18,340 bases of DNA from Halobacteriales archaeon QS_5_70_15 (GTDB lineage Archaea > Halobacteriota > Halobacteria > Halobacteriales > Haloarculaceae), in contig PXRQ01000070.1 of the NCBI GenBank assembly GCA_003022005.1, positions 7,433 through 25,772 of the forward strand, given 5' to 3'. A model generated the notes under the pieces. The model worked only from the letters and a program-made list of their open reading frames with translations, ran no database searches and was not told the DNA's origin. Positions 1 to 7,948 of this stretch are shown here, one piece after another. Positions within the stretch are counted from its first letter, which is position 1, and each line of letters starts with the position of its first letter. A program made the position numbers and the translations under genes.

Positions 1-2388
1 CGGGCGCTCGCCGACGTCGAGCACGTCGTCGTCGACGAGGTGCACGAACTCGCGGCGTCGAAGCGGGGCGCACAGCTCGCGGTGGGCCTCGAACACCTCG
101 TCGAGCACGCGGGCCCCTTCCAGCGGATCGGCCTCTCGGCCACGGTGGGCGACCCCGACGAGGTGGCGCGGTTCCTCACCGCCGGCCGCGGATGCGACGT
201 GTTCGAGGTGGACGTCGGGAGCGGGGTCGACGTGCGAGTGGTCGAACCCCAGGTGACGCCCGAGGACGAGCGGCTCGCGGGCGAACTGATGACCGACGCG
301 CGGGTGGCGAGCCACGTCCGCTTCATCGACGAACTCGTCGCCGAACACGAGTCGGTGCTGGTGTTCGTCAACACCAGACAGACCGCGGAGGGGCTCGGCT
401 CCCGGCTGAAGGAGTACGGGACCGACATCGGCATCCACCACGGCTCGCTCTCGAAGGGGGCTCGGATAGAGGTCGAGGACCGGTTCAAGGCGGGCGAGCT
501 CGACGGGCTGCTCTGCACCTCCTCGATGGAACTGGGCATCGACGTGGGCCGCATCGACCACGTCGTCCAGTACCAGTCCCCGCGGCAGGTCTCCCGGCTC
601 CTCCAGCGGGTCGGGCGGGCGGGCCACCGTCGGAACCTCGTCTCCAGCGGCACGGTCGTCACGACCCGGCCGGACGACACGTTCGAGGCGCTCGTCATCG
701 CCCGCCGTGCCGAGGAGGGGCGGGTCGAACCCGCGGGGATCCACCACGGCAGCCTCGACACGGTGGCGAACCAGACACCGGGGCTCCTGATGGGGTTCGG
801 CGAACTCCCCGCACGGCGGGCCTACGAGGTCGTGACGCGGGCGTACCCGTTCGCCGATCTCGCGGAGGCGGAGTTCAAATCAGTAGTGCGAGAACTCTCG
901 AACAACCACGTCCTCTGGCTCGACGAGGAGGCCGACCGGCTCGAGAAGTCCAGGGGAACCTGGAAGTATTTTTACAACAACCTCTCGATGATACCCGACG
1001 AGGCGAACTACGAGGTCCGGGACGTCGCCTCCGGGCGGACCGTCGGCACGCTCGCCGAGCGGTTCGTCGTCAACTTCGCCGAGCCGGGGGAGACGTTCAT
1101 CCAGGGCGGGGAGATGTGGCGCATCACGCAGGTCGAGGAGCAGGAGGAACAGGTTCAGGTCACCCCGGTCGAGGACCCCGCCGGCGAGGTGCCGGCCTGG
1201 ACCGGGTCGGAGATACCCGTCCCGTACCCCGTCGCACAGGACGTCGGTCGGCTCCGTCGGGACGCCGCCGGGCGGTTCGACGCCGGCGGATCGAGGGCGG
1301 AAGTCGCCCGGTGGCTCGCCGAGGCCTACCCGACCGACGAGCACACCGCGGGCGAGGCCCTCTCGCAGATCGAGGACCACGAGGGGCCGGTGCCGGACCA
1401 CGAGACGGTCGTCGTCGAGTACTTCGGGCGGGACGTGGTCGTCAACGCCCCCCTGGGTCACCGGGCCAACGAGACCGTGGGGCGGTTCCTCTCCTCGATG
1501 CTCGGCCAGCGGACCGGCTCCTCGGTGGGCATGGAGATCGATCCCTACCGCGTGGAGCTGGAGGTCCCCCGCGGGATCCGGGGTGGCGACGTCGTCTCGT
1601 TGCTCGAGGAGACCGACCCCGGCCACCTGGCGCCGATCCTCGAACTCTCGCTGAAGAACGCCGACTCGCTGAAGTTCAAACTCGCGCAGGTGGCGGCGAA
1701 GTTCGGCTCGCTCAAGCGCTGGCGCGGGTCGGGGGGCAGGAGCTTCGGCCGCGACAGGCTGCTGGAGCCCCTGAAGGACACGCCGGTCTACGACGAGGCG
1801 GTCCGCGAGACGTTCCACGAGGACCTGGACGTCGACCGGGCGGCGTCGTTCCTCGAGGCGATACAGGCGGGTCAGGTCGCCGTCGAGACCCACACCGAGC
1901 GGACGGCGATCGGCCTCGGCGGTCGGTCGTCGGGCCGGGAACTGCTCTCGCCGGAGAACGCCGACGCGAGCGTCATCGACACGGTCCGGGAGCGCATCAA
2001 GGGGGACCGGGTGCTGCTCGCCTGTCTCCACTGCGGGGAGTGGGACCGCACGCAGAAGGTCGAACGGGTACCCGACCAGCCGGAGTGTCCCGAGTGCGGG
2101 TCGACGCAGGTCGCCGCGCTCAACCCCTGGGCCGAGGAGGTACTGAAGGCCGTACGGGCGAACGAGAAGGACGCCGAGCAGGAGAAGATGACGGAGCGGG
2201 CCTACCGGTCGGCGTCGCTGGTGCAGAGCCACGGCAAGAGGGCAGTGATCGCGCTCGCGGCCCGTGGCGTGGGACCGCACAACGCCGCGCAGGTCATCAA
2301 CAAGTGGCGCGAGGACGAGGACGACTTCTACCGGGATATATTAGAAAAGGAGCGGCAGTACGCGCGGACGAAGTCGTTCTGGGATTGA
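1..2388 (+). CDS. lhr: Lhr-family ATP-dependent DNA helicase, 5' end cut off by window
   Basis: Superfamily 2 DNA helicase of the Lhr (large helicase-related) family, which unwinds DNA during repair. The frame is open from base 1. The first visible residues include the Walker B box DEVHE (residues about 13-17 of the fragment). Motif III (LSATVGDP), motif IV (VLVFVNTRQTAEGL), motif V (TSSMELGIDVG) and motif VI (QRVGRAGHR) follow. The long C-terminal half carries the Lhr winged-helix and core regions. Near the end is a paired Cys motif (CLHCGEW, then CPECGS about 20 residues on) that probably binds zinc, as in archaeal Lhr. Some 795 codons are present. Walker A and the N-terminal RecA lobe, roughly 140 residues, lie outside the window. 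The gene ends in TGA, and that stop codon is also the left edge of a palindromic repeat element. Family assignment is firm; the substrate is inferred from the family. Confidence 0.93.
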   Translation, partial: RALADVEHVVVDEVHELAASKRGAQLAVGLEHLVEHAGPFQRIGLSATVGDPDEVARFLTAGRGCDVFEVDVGSGVDVRVVEPQVTPEDERLAGELMTDARVASHVRFIDELVAEHESVLVFVNTRQTAEGLGSRLKEYGTDIGIHHGSLSKGARIEVEDRFKAGELDGLLCTSSMELGIDVGRIDHVVQYQSPRQVSRLLQRVGRAGHRRNLVSSGTVVTTRPDDTFEALVIARRAEEGRVEPAGIHHGSLDTVANQTPGLLMGFGELPARRAYEVVTRAYPFADLAEAEFKSVVRELSNNHVLWLDEEADRLEKSRGTWKYFYNNLSMIPDEANYEVRDVASGRTVGTLAERFVVNFAEPGETFIQGGEMWRITQVEEQEEQVQVTPVEDPAGEVPAWTGSEIPVPYPVAQDVGRLRRDAAGRFDAGGSRAEVARWLAEAYPTDEHTAGEALSQIEDHEGPVPDHETVVVEYFGRDVVVNAPLGHRANETVGRFLSSMLGQRTGSSVGMEIDPYRVELEVPRGIRGGDVVSLLEETDPGHLAPILELSLKNADSLKFKLAQVAAKFGSLKRWRGSGGRSFGRDRLLEPLKDTPVYDEAVRETFHEDLDVDRAASFLEAIQAGQVAVETHTERTAIGLGGRSSGRELLSPENADASVIDTVRERIKGDRVLLACLHCGEWDRTQKVERVPDQPECPECGSTQVAALNPWAEEVLKAVRANEKDAEQEKMTERAYRSASLVQSHGKRAVIALAARGVGPHNAAQVINKWREDEDDFYRDILEKERQYARTKSFWD

Positions 2389-2470
2389 TACGGTCGTGCG
2401 TAACGACGTACCGGCGATCGCCCGGCCGGGATCGGCGATCATCGGTAACGGACGACGCACGACCGTATGA
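2386..2470. repeat. Palindromic element copy A, TGA-flanked, at the lhr stop codon
   Basis: A 79-base unit (2389-2467) with terminal inverted repeats: TACGGTCGTGCGT at the left and ACGCACGACCGTA at the right. A second, imperfect inner pair is ACCGGCGATC facing GATCATCGGT. A TGA triplet sits at each edge (2386-2388 and 2468-2470), and the left one is the stop codon of the helicase. The unit has no coding content and could fold into one long hairpin. It is closely related to the copy at 9318-9401. It may act as a terminator or a mobile miniature element; neither role is shown by the sequence alone. Confidence 0.85.
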
Positions 2471-2594
2471 CGGGAGAGTGTGCCCCAGTAGGCGAACGGA
2501 TTCGATCCGCTCTCGGGGGGCGTCTCGAAAGCTCCTTTTCGATCCCTCCCCGCACTGATTCCTCGCTCGGCGATCGCCCGCTAGAACACCGCCG

Positions 2595-3827
2595 CTACGA
2601 CCGCCGCGGACTCCCGGGCGCGAGCGCGTCGTCGTAGATCTTCACGAACAGCTCCTCGATCTCCTCCCGGGTCGGCTTCCGGGGGTTGTTGTCCGGCGAG
2701 CCCGAGTCGATGGCGTCCTGGGTCATCGTCCCGACCACGTCGAGGTACTCCTCGCGGGAGGGTACCTCGCCGAAGTCCTCGAGGTAGGAGGCGAGCTTCA
2801 CGTCCTCACACATCCGGAAGATCGCCTCGCTCGCCATGTCGGCGGCGTCCCTCGTGCCGTCCGACTCGTCGGCGGCGCCGAGGATCCGCGCGACGTTCGC
2901 GTACTTCTCGGGCGCGGCGATGGTCGAGAACTCCACGACGTAGGGCAGGATGAGGCCGTTCGCCAGCCCGTGTGGGACGTGCAGTTGCGCACCGAACGGG
3001 CGGGCCATGCCGTGGACGAGCGCCACTGACGAATTGCCGAACGCCTGCCCCGCCTGGAGCTGCGCGATCATCATGTCCATCCGCGCGTCGACGTCATCGC
3101 CGTTGGCCCACGATTTCAGGAACGAGTCGGCGATGCGGCGGATCGAGTTCTCCGCGAACTCGTCGGTGACGCTGTGGGACTTCACTGACGTATAGGCCTC
3201 GATGGCGTGGGTGAGCGCGTCGATGCCGGTGAACGCGGTGTGGCTCTGCGGGAGCGAGGTGACGAGTTCGGGGTCCTCGATGGCGACCTGCGGGACGACG
3301 TTCTTCGAGACGATGAGGAACTTCGTCGAGGTGGACTCGTCGGAGACGACGACCGACCGCGTGGTCTCGCTGCCGGTTCCGGTGGTGGTGTTGACGGCGA
3401 CGATGGGCGGGCTCGGGTTCGGGACGCCCTCGTAGCCCGCGCGGTCGACGCCGAAGTCCCGGATGTCCCCGTCGTTGGCGGCGAGGATACCGACCCCCTT
3501 GCCCGTGTCGATGGAGGAGCCCCCGCCGAGCGTGACGATGACGTCACAACCATGCTCGGTCCGGAGGTCGTACGCGGCCTCGATGTTCTCGACGGTGGGG
3601 TCGGGCCGGACCTCGTCGTAGACGACGACGTCGAGCCCCGCCTCCTCGAGCGGCTCCCGGACCGTCTCCCCGTGGACGTCGTAGATCTGCTCGCTCGCGA
3701 CGAGCAGGGCGGTCGAGCCGTACAGGCCCGCGTACTCCCCTACCTCGTCGACGGCGCCCGGTCCCAGCACTGTCTTGCCCGGCGAGACGACCAGCCGCGG
3801 TTCCCGAATGGATGTCCCGTTCGACAT
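2595..3827 (-). CDS. Iron-containing (group III) alcohol dehydrogenase
   Basis: NAD(P)-dependent dehydrogenase of the Fe-ADH family, interconverting an alcohol and an aldehyde or ketone; the substrate cannot be read from sequence. At 410 residues it is slightly longer than the usual 380-400. The dinucleotide site GGGSSIDTGKG is at residues 101-111. Expected metal ligands are Asp203 and His207 (GIDALTHAIEAY), His272 (VHGM) and His286 (VPHGLAN). The position equivalent to FucO His267 is Arg276 (HGMARP), a variant I recall from other members of the family. I chose the ATG at 3827 because the upstream in-frame ATG adds only nine unlikely residues and because TTACTTTGC lies 24-32 bases before 3827, as in a leaderless transcript. 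It is transcribed alone: herA ends 252 bases upstream on the same strand, and lhr converges on its 3' end. Confidence 0.9.
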   Translation of the reverse strand: MSNGTSIREPRLVVSPGKTVLGPGAVDEVGEYAGLYGSTALLVASEQIYDVHGETVREPLEEAGLDVVVYDEVRPDPTVENIEAAYDLRTEHGCDVIVTLGGGSSIDTGKGVGILAANDGDIRDFGVDRAGYEGVPNPSPPIVAVNTTTGTGSETTRSVVVSDESTSTKFLIVSKNVVPQVAIEDPELVTSLPQSHTAFTGIDALTHAIEAYTSVKSHSVTDEFAENSIRRIADSFLKSWANGDDVDARMDMMIAQLQAGQAFGNSSVALVHGMARPFGAQLHVPHGLANGLILPYVVEFSTIAAPEKYANVARILGAADESDGTRDAADMASEAIFRMCEDVKLASYLEDFGEVPSREEYLDVVGTMTQDAIDSGSPDNNPRKPTREEIEELFVKIYDDALAPGSPRRS

Positions 3828-3850
3828 GATACGGATATCTACACCGACAT

Positions 3851-3859
3851 GCAAAGTAA
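3851..3859 (-). promoter_or_regulatory. Putative TATA element of the Fe-ADH gene
   Basis: On the minus strand TTACTTTGC stands 24-32 bases before the ATG at 3827, the spacing of archaeal TATA boxes on leaderless mRNAs. It is one of the few A/T-rich stretches in this intergenic region. Confidence 0.4.
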
Positions 3860-4079
3860 CTGCCCCTGACAGGAGGGGGAACCGCTCCCGACGTTGCGGG
3901 CGGTCCGGCCGGACGCGACCGGCGTACCGACCGCTCGGGTACCCGGGCCCGTCCCGTAGTATCCCGATCCCGCGCGCACTCGGTTTCGCCGGCCCTCGAG
4001 GGAGTACCCTCGCGCACCGGGGGTTTCGATCACCGCATCCGTACCGTCCGGACAGGGAAACGACGGACGTCGACCCGCT

Positions 4080-5918
4080 CTAGTCCCGCCCGTGTCTCGT
4101 GAGACAGAGCGGAAGTCCCACCAGTTCGACCGGATCGGAGTTGTCCGGCGAGTAGACCACCATCTGCCCCTTCTCCATGTAGGGGACCTTCCCTTCGAGG
4201 TTCGAGGGGATGTTCACCGCCTTGATCGCGTCCTCGTCGCCGAGGTTGAGGACGACCGTCGTGTTCACCTGCTTGAAGATGGGGTCGGCGACGTCCTGCG
4301 GGTCCTGCGTGACGAGGAAGAGCCCGAGCCGCTCCTTGCGGCCCTGCTTGGCGGCCTCGGAGAACTTCCCGATGACCCGTCTCGCCTGGACGCCCTCGGC
4401 GTCGGCCAGGAAGTCGTGCGCCTCGTCCATCCCCAGGACCAGGGGGGTCTCCTTGATCCGGTCGTACGTGGGGTCGTTCGAGAGCTTCTGGTCGACGAGC
4501 AGGGAGGCCACCGCGAGGACGACGGTGGTCGCCGCCCGCGAGTCGTTGATGTGGTAGGTCGGGACGACCGTCAGCCCGCCCGGTCGGACGAACCGGGATA
4601 CCTGCTCGGTGATCGGCCGGGCGTCGCGGTCGAAGACGCTTCCGAACCCGCGCACCCTGCGCTTGACCGCGTCGAACGTCGCCTCGTGGACCACGCCCGC
4701 CTCGTCGAGTTCCTCCCGCAGGCCGGGGTCGTCGAGGTAGGTCAGGAACTCGCGGTAGGTCGCGTCGTCGCCGTGGCTCCGGAAGAACCGGTCGAGCAGT
4801 TCCCGTAGGCCGGCGTACTGGTTGTCGTTGAGCCCGCCGCCCGCGACCAGCCAGGTGTTGTCCCGGACCATCGAGAACGGCACGGTGAACTCCACCTGCT
4901 CGGCGCGGTGGTGGTCCGCGGCGTAGCTCGCGGAGCCGATCTTCGGGACGAACGCCACCGTATCGTCGTGCCCGCCGTGGGCGATGCCCTCGGCCTCGCA
5001 CCGGCGGGCGAACCCCGAGTCCACGTCGGGGTTGTCGTCGTGCACCTGGGCGTACTCGTCCTGCGGGTCGAACTGGACGACAGCGGGCCGCACCGATCGG
5101 CCGTCCTCGACCGGATACGTGCGGTCCTCGTCGAGGTACTGCCGGAGGGCGTTCTTCGCCGCGTGGGTCTTGCCCGAGCCCGTGCCGCCGGCGACGAGCG
5201 TGTGGCGGAAGACGAGGGGGTCCCCCGAGCCGTAGTCGTCCTTCAGCCGGTAGTCGATGGTGGGCGGTTCGGCAGCGGTCCGCACCTTCTCGCCCCCGAC
5301 GGCGAGGTGGCCGAGGAACACCCCGTCGTCGGGGATCTTGAGGCCGGTCTTGATCTCGCCCGCGTCGGTGGCCTGCCGGACGACCGTCTCGGGCTTGGGG
5401 ACCCGGTCGGTCATCCGCCGTTTCAGTTCGCCGCCGTCGTCGTAGAGCACCGCCACCGGCTCGAGCGAGGCCATGAACTTGTAGTCCTGCTCGTCGACCT
5501 CGCCGCGGCGCATCGCCCGCCGGGCGTGGATCTCGGTCGCGTCGTCGGCCTCGAACTCCCGGGCGTACTCCAGCGCGACGATGCGACAGAACAGCCGTTC
5601 GCCGTCCGGATAGTCGGCGACGAGGTACGACCCCACCCGGACGGCCGCGCGGTTGCCGACGGTGATGTACGCGCGCAGCCGGGTGTCCTCGGGGTCCTCG
5701 CTCACGACGAGCCCGTCGCTCGCCGAGAGCGTCCCGATGCCGACGTCGCGGCCGACGGGGGTCACCTCCGCGGTCTCGAACCCCTCCTCGTCCGTCGCGG
5801 CCTCGCCGTCGGTGGCCTCCGGGAGCTCCTGCTCCCCGGTTCGGTCGGCGTCTGGATCGGGGGCGGCCTCGGCGTCGCCGTCGGGATCGAAGTTCTCGAA
5901 GTCCCCAAGATCGGTCAT
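4080..5918 (-). CDS. herA: HerA-type ATPase (FtsK/HerA superfamily DNA translocase)
   Basis: Hexameric DNA-translocating ATPase of the HerA family, which works with the nuclease NurA to resect double-strand breaks; its probable partner is encoded at 7949-9208. The 612-residue protein has a very acidic, low-complexity N-terminus (residues 1-50), then a beta-rich region that may be the HAS barrel (about 55-165). The P-loop GGTGSGKT is at 244-251, and the Walker B strand ends in MDEAHDF (about 497-503). A conserved TQDPQDV segment follows near 534-540. It lacks a neighbouring Mre11-Rad50 operon, the arrangement seen in many archaea. The ATG at 5918 begins the acidic tail and has TTTT 25-28 bases upstream. 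Haloarchaea can carry several HerA-like paralogues, so it may be a general DUF87-type ATPase instead. The ATPase assignment is firm, and the HerA name is probable. Confidence 0.82.
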   Translation of the reverse strand: MTDLGDFENFDPDGDAEAAPDPDADRTGEQELPEATDGEAATDEEGFETAEVTPVGRDVGIGTLSASDGLVVSEDPEDTRLRAYITVGNRAAVRVGSYLVADYPDGERLFCRIVALEYAREFEADDATEIHARRAMRRGEVDEQDYKFMASLEPVAVLYDDGGELKRRMTDRVPKPETVVRQATDAGEIKTGLKIPDDGVFLGHLAVGGEKVRTAAEPPTIDYRLKDDYGSGDPLVFRHTLVAGGTGSGKTHAAKNALRQYLDEDRTYPVEDGRSVRPAVVQFDPQDEYAQVHDDNPDVDSGFARRCEAEGIAHGGHDDTVAFVPKIGSASYAADHHRAEQVEFTVPFSMVRDNTWLVAGGGLNDNQYAGLRELLDRFFRSHGDDATYREFLTYLDDPGLREELDEAGVVHEATFDAVKRRVRGFGSVFDRDARPITEQVSRFVRPGGLTVVPTYHINDSRAATTVVLAVASLLVDQKLSNDPTYDRIKETPLVLGMDEAHDFLADAEGVQARRVIGKFSEAAKQGRKERLGLFLVTQDPQDVADPIFKQVNTTVVLNLGDEDAIKAVNIPSNLEGKVPYMEKGQMVVYSPDNSDPVELVGLPLCLTRHGRD

Positions 5919-5940
5919 ACGCGTACCGTGGCGCCCCGGA

Positions 5941-5949
5941 ACAAAAGTC
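5941..5949 (-). promoter_or_regulatory. Putative TATA element of herA
   Basis: The minus-strand sequence GACTTTTGT sits 23-31 bases before the herA ATG at 5918. This fits a leaderless transcript. It lies in a 121-base region shared with the divergent plus-strand gene starting at 6040. Confidence 0.4.
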
Positions 5950-6039
5950 CGTTCACCACACGGCGGAAGTGATCCGGCCGAGGTGTTCGGGGACAGCCTT
6001 TAGCCACGTCCCGTGTCACCTCGGTCCGGTGGGCGAGCG

Positions 6040-6283
6040 ATGAGCGCCGCGACGGTCTCCCCCGGGGCACGGCGGTTCCCGCTCGTCAGCGCCGTCGCGC
6101 TCCCGCTCGCCCTCGCGGCCGATCTCGCCGGGCTCCCGCGCCGGACCGTCGTCGTCCTCGCGCTGACGTCCGCGGGCCTCCTCGTCGGGCTCCGGACGGT
6201 CGCGGCCGCCGGAACGACCGTCTTCGCCGGCCGGCGGGCTCGTCCACCTCTACGTGCTTACGGGGCTGTTCCACGAGCGGTGA
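6040..6283 (+). pseudogene. Small membrane protein, apparent one-base frameshift
   Basis: Not a family I recognise. From the ATG at 6040 the frame gives two hydrophobic segments (FPLVSAVALPLALAADLAGL and VVVLALTSAGLLVGL). It then turns Arg/Pro-rich after TTVFAG. Reading one base out of phase from about 6229-6238 (a GGCCGGCGGG stretch) restores a membrane-like end, GGLVHLYVLTGLFHER, followed by TGA at 6281-6283. Removing one base makes 80 codons plus stop, a clean length for a two-or-three-helix membrane protein. Without the repair, the frame runs on without a stop into the next gene and creates a false 230-residue fusion. A TTTA lies about 38 bases before the ATG. Whether the shift is real or a sequencing error cannot be told here. 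Confidence 0.5.
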
Positions 6284-6329
6284 GTATCCCGGCCGCCACT
6301 CCGAGCGCCGGTCCACCCCCGCCGAACAA

Positions 6330-6337
6330 GCATATAC
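6330..6337 (+). promoter_or_regulatory. Putative TATA element of the DUF7113-like gene
   Basis: GCATATAC is the only A/T-rich patch in the 77 bases between the two genes and lies 24-31 bases before the ATG at 6361. It supports that ATG as the true start and argues against a fusion with the upstream frame. Confidence 0.55.
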
Positions 6338-6360
6338 GGCCGCGAGACCTACAGGGTGTT

Positions 6361-6705
6361 ATGCTTCTGATACGCGGACACGCCGGGGGGACGGCGCTGA
6401 CGGGGACGCTGTACGAGCGGGGGGAGCGTGCGCCGAGGTTCAAGGGTGCGCCGGACGAGGACGCGCCCTACGTATGGGTGTGCGACGCCTTCTACGAGGT
6501 CGAGAGCGGCGGCCAGGTCCAGGAGATCGACGGCCGGGAGATCCGCGTCGGGTTCGAGTCGCCGATGCCCCGCGGGTTCGACACCCGGGACGTAGCCGTC
6601 GAGGCCGCCGAGGAACACGTCCGGACGCAGTTCGCGAGGATCGGCGTCCCCGAGGCCGAGGTGGAGATCGAGGTCCTGAAGCGGGAGCCCGGGGTCGAGC
6701 CGTAG
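6361..6705 (+). CDS. DUF7113-like haloarchaeal protein
   Basis: A 114-residue protein beginning MLLIRGHAGGTALTGTLYE and containing FKGAPDEDAPYVWVCDAFYE and FESPMPRGFDTR. It ends in an acidic helix and a beta strand (VEIEVLKRE). I recognise this from memory as a compact haloarchaeal family catalogued as DUF7113, of unknown function. There is no signal peptide or membrane segment, so it is probably cytoplasmic. The frame is open upstream for more than 300 bases, but the ATG at 6361 is preferred because the family starts here and a TATA-like GCATATAC is correctly spaced before it. It lies between the frameshifted small membrane protein and the MFS gene, with herA and nurA outside these on the opposite strand. 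Existence is well supported; the role is unknown. Confidence 0.8.
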   Translation: MLLIRGHAGGTALTGTLYERGERAPRFKGAPDEDAPYVWVCDAFYEVESGGQVQEIDGREIRVGFESPMPRGFDTRDVAVEAAEEHVRTQFARIGVPEAEVEIEVLKREPGVEP

Positions 6706-6929
6706 CCGCCGGAACTCGGGGTCCCCGCGTCCCGGCCCGGGCACTGCGGCGTAACGGTCTCGGGCTACGTGCCGGCCGTGGACGGTGAACCGAACCGACG
6801 ACCCGGACCGTGGATCCGAGGGACGCCCCGACGACGGCGATGTAAGCAGTTATCGGACGGGTAGGGATACCCCCCCGTCCCTCGATGAGTGCCGCTCTCA
6901 CGTCCGTCGGGAACGAGTTGAAGGAGCCT

Positions 6930-7934
6930 GTGGAGCGGCGGCCAGGGGCAGTTCCGCCTCGTCATCGCGGGCGGCTGGGGGTACTGCTCGGGACCCGGAT
7001 GGCCGACCCGGTGCGCCTGCCGTACCTGCGGTCGTCGTTCGGGCTCAGTCTCACGGCAGCGGGGCTGCTGGTGACCGTCCTCTGGCTCGGCTCGGCGCTC
7101 GGGCAGCTCCCCGGGGGGATGCTCGCGGACCGGTACAGCGAACGGACCGTCATGGTCGCGGGGACGGGGGTCGTCGCGGCGGCGCCCGTACTCGTCCTGG
7201 TCGCCCCGACGGCGGCCGTCCTGTTCGCCGCGACGGCGCCGGTGGGCCTCGGCCAGTCGCTCTACCCTATCGCGCGGATCACGATCCTCTCGGAGGTCTA
7301 TCCCGACCGCATCGGGAGTGCCCTCGGCGTGGCGATGGCGACGAGCGACCTCGGACAGACGGTCGTCCCGCCGGTGGCGGGGGTGCTCGCCGCGGGGGTC
7401 GCCTGGCAGGCGGGCCTGGGCGTCGTCGTCCCGTTCCTCCTCCTCGCCGGCGGGCTCCTCTGGGTGGTCCTCCCGGCCGGGACGTCGACCGGGAGCGGCG
7501 GCGCGACCTTCTCGGTCGGTCACGTCGGAGCCGTCTGCGCGGAGCTCCGCCGGTCGAACATGACGTTCGTGGGGTTCATCCTCTTCCTCTACGTCCTGGT
7601 CTGGCAGTCGTTCACGGGGTTCTACCCGACGTATCTCGTCGAGGGGTTCTGGGCGCTGGCCGCCGTCACCGTCGTCGTCAGCACGATGCTCGGGTCGGGC
7701 GCCATCACCCAGTCGTTCCTGTCGGACTCGATCCCCGCCGCCGTCCGGGGTACCGGTCTGGGGGTGGTCCGGACCACGGCGGCGACCCTCGGGGCCGCCG
7801 GGCCAGTGCTGTTCGGCGCGACAGCCGACCGCGGGTACTTCGACGAGGGCTACGTTGTTCTGGGTGCCACAACCGCGGCGGTCGTCCTCCTCACGCTCCG
7901 GCTCCCGAAGTCCCCGCCGTCCCCCGCCTGGTAG
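6930..7934 (+). CDS. MFS transporter, eroded (shortened and out of frame at the N-terminus)
   Basis: Major facilitator superfamily transporter; substrate unknown. The loop motif GGMLADRYSERTVMV after TM2 is typical, and several hydrophobic helices follow. It is only about 334-349 residues, against roughly 390-400 for the family. Two defects are visible. First, QFRLVIAGGWG, which looks like the real start of TM1, is encoded one base out of frame between a GGGG (6945-6948) and a GGGGG (6977-6981), so the annotated frame reads AVPPRHRGR there. Second, TGFYPTYLVE runs directly into GFWALAAVTV near 7642. About 50 residues, normally a helix pair, seem missing. The GTG at 6930 follows AAGGAG by three bases and fits the family start; the ATG at 6885 is the alternative. 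It converges on nurA with 14 bases between. It is probably non-functional unless the defects are sequence errors. Confidence 0.7.
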   Translation: MERRPGAVPPRHRGRLGVLLGTRMADPVRLPYLRSSFGLSLTAAGLLVTVLWLGSALGQLPGGMLADRYSERTVMVAGTGVVAAAPVLVLVAPTAAVLFAATAPVGLGQSLYPIARITILSEVYPDRIGSALGVAMATSDLGQTVVPPVAGVLAAGVAWQAGLGVVVPFLLLAGGLLWVVLPAGTSTGSGGATFSVGHVGAVCAELRRSNMTFVGFILFLYVLVWQSFTGFYPTYLVEGFWALAAVTVVVSTMLGSGAITQSFLSDSIPAAVRGTGLGVVRTTAATLGAAGPVLFGATADRGYFDEGYVVLGATTAAVVLLTLRLPKSPPSPAW

Positions 7935-7948
7935 ACCTTCGGGCGTGG

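Noticed and set aside
880..2280. Long minus-strand open frame (466 codons) opposite lhr
   Set aside because: It mirrors the helicase, which has all its motifs. Very GC-rich coding DNA often leaves the antisense frame open. The product is low in aromatic residues and has no recognisable motif.
2480..2510. A tRNA T-arm-like ACGGATTCGATCCG stretch
   Set aside because: The arms pair with a three-base loop, not the seven-base T-loop, and no acceptor, D-arm or anticodon arm is present nearby. It is a simple palindrome.
2531..2540. CCTTTTCG as a T-run terminator after lhr
   Set aside because: Only four Ts, lying past the palindromic element. Possible, but too weak to list as a terminator.
192..2558. 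788-codon plus-strand frame overlapping lhr
   Set aside because: An Arg/Gly/Pro-rich shifted reading of the same gene with no family signal.
3839..4033. A 64-codon minus-strand frame in the gap between herA and Fe-ADH
   Set aside because: Overlaps the Fe-ADH promoter, has low-complexity composition and no motif or TATA-like patch. I see nothing else in this 252-base gap beyond that promoter.
4908..5972. 354-codon plus-strand frame opposite herA
   Set aside because: Antisense shadow of the HerA P-loop region. It has no start context and overlaps the herA promoter.
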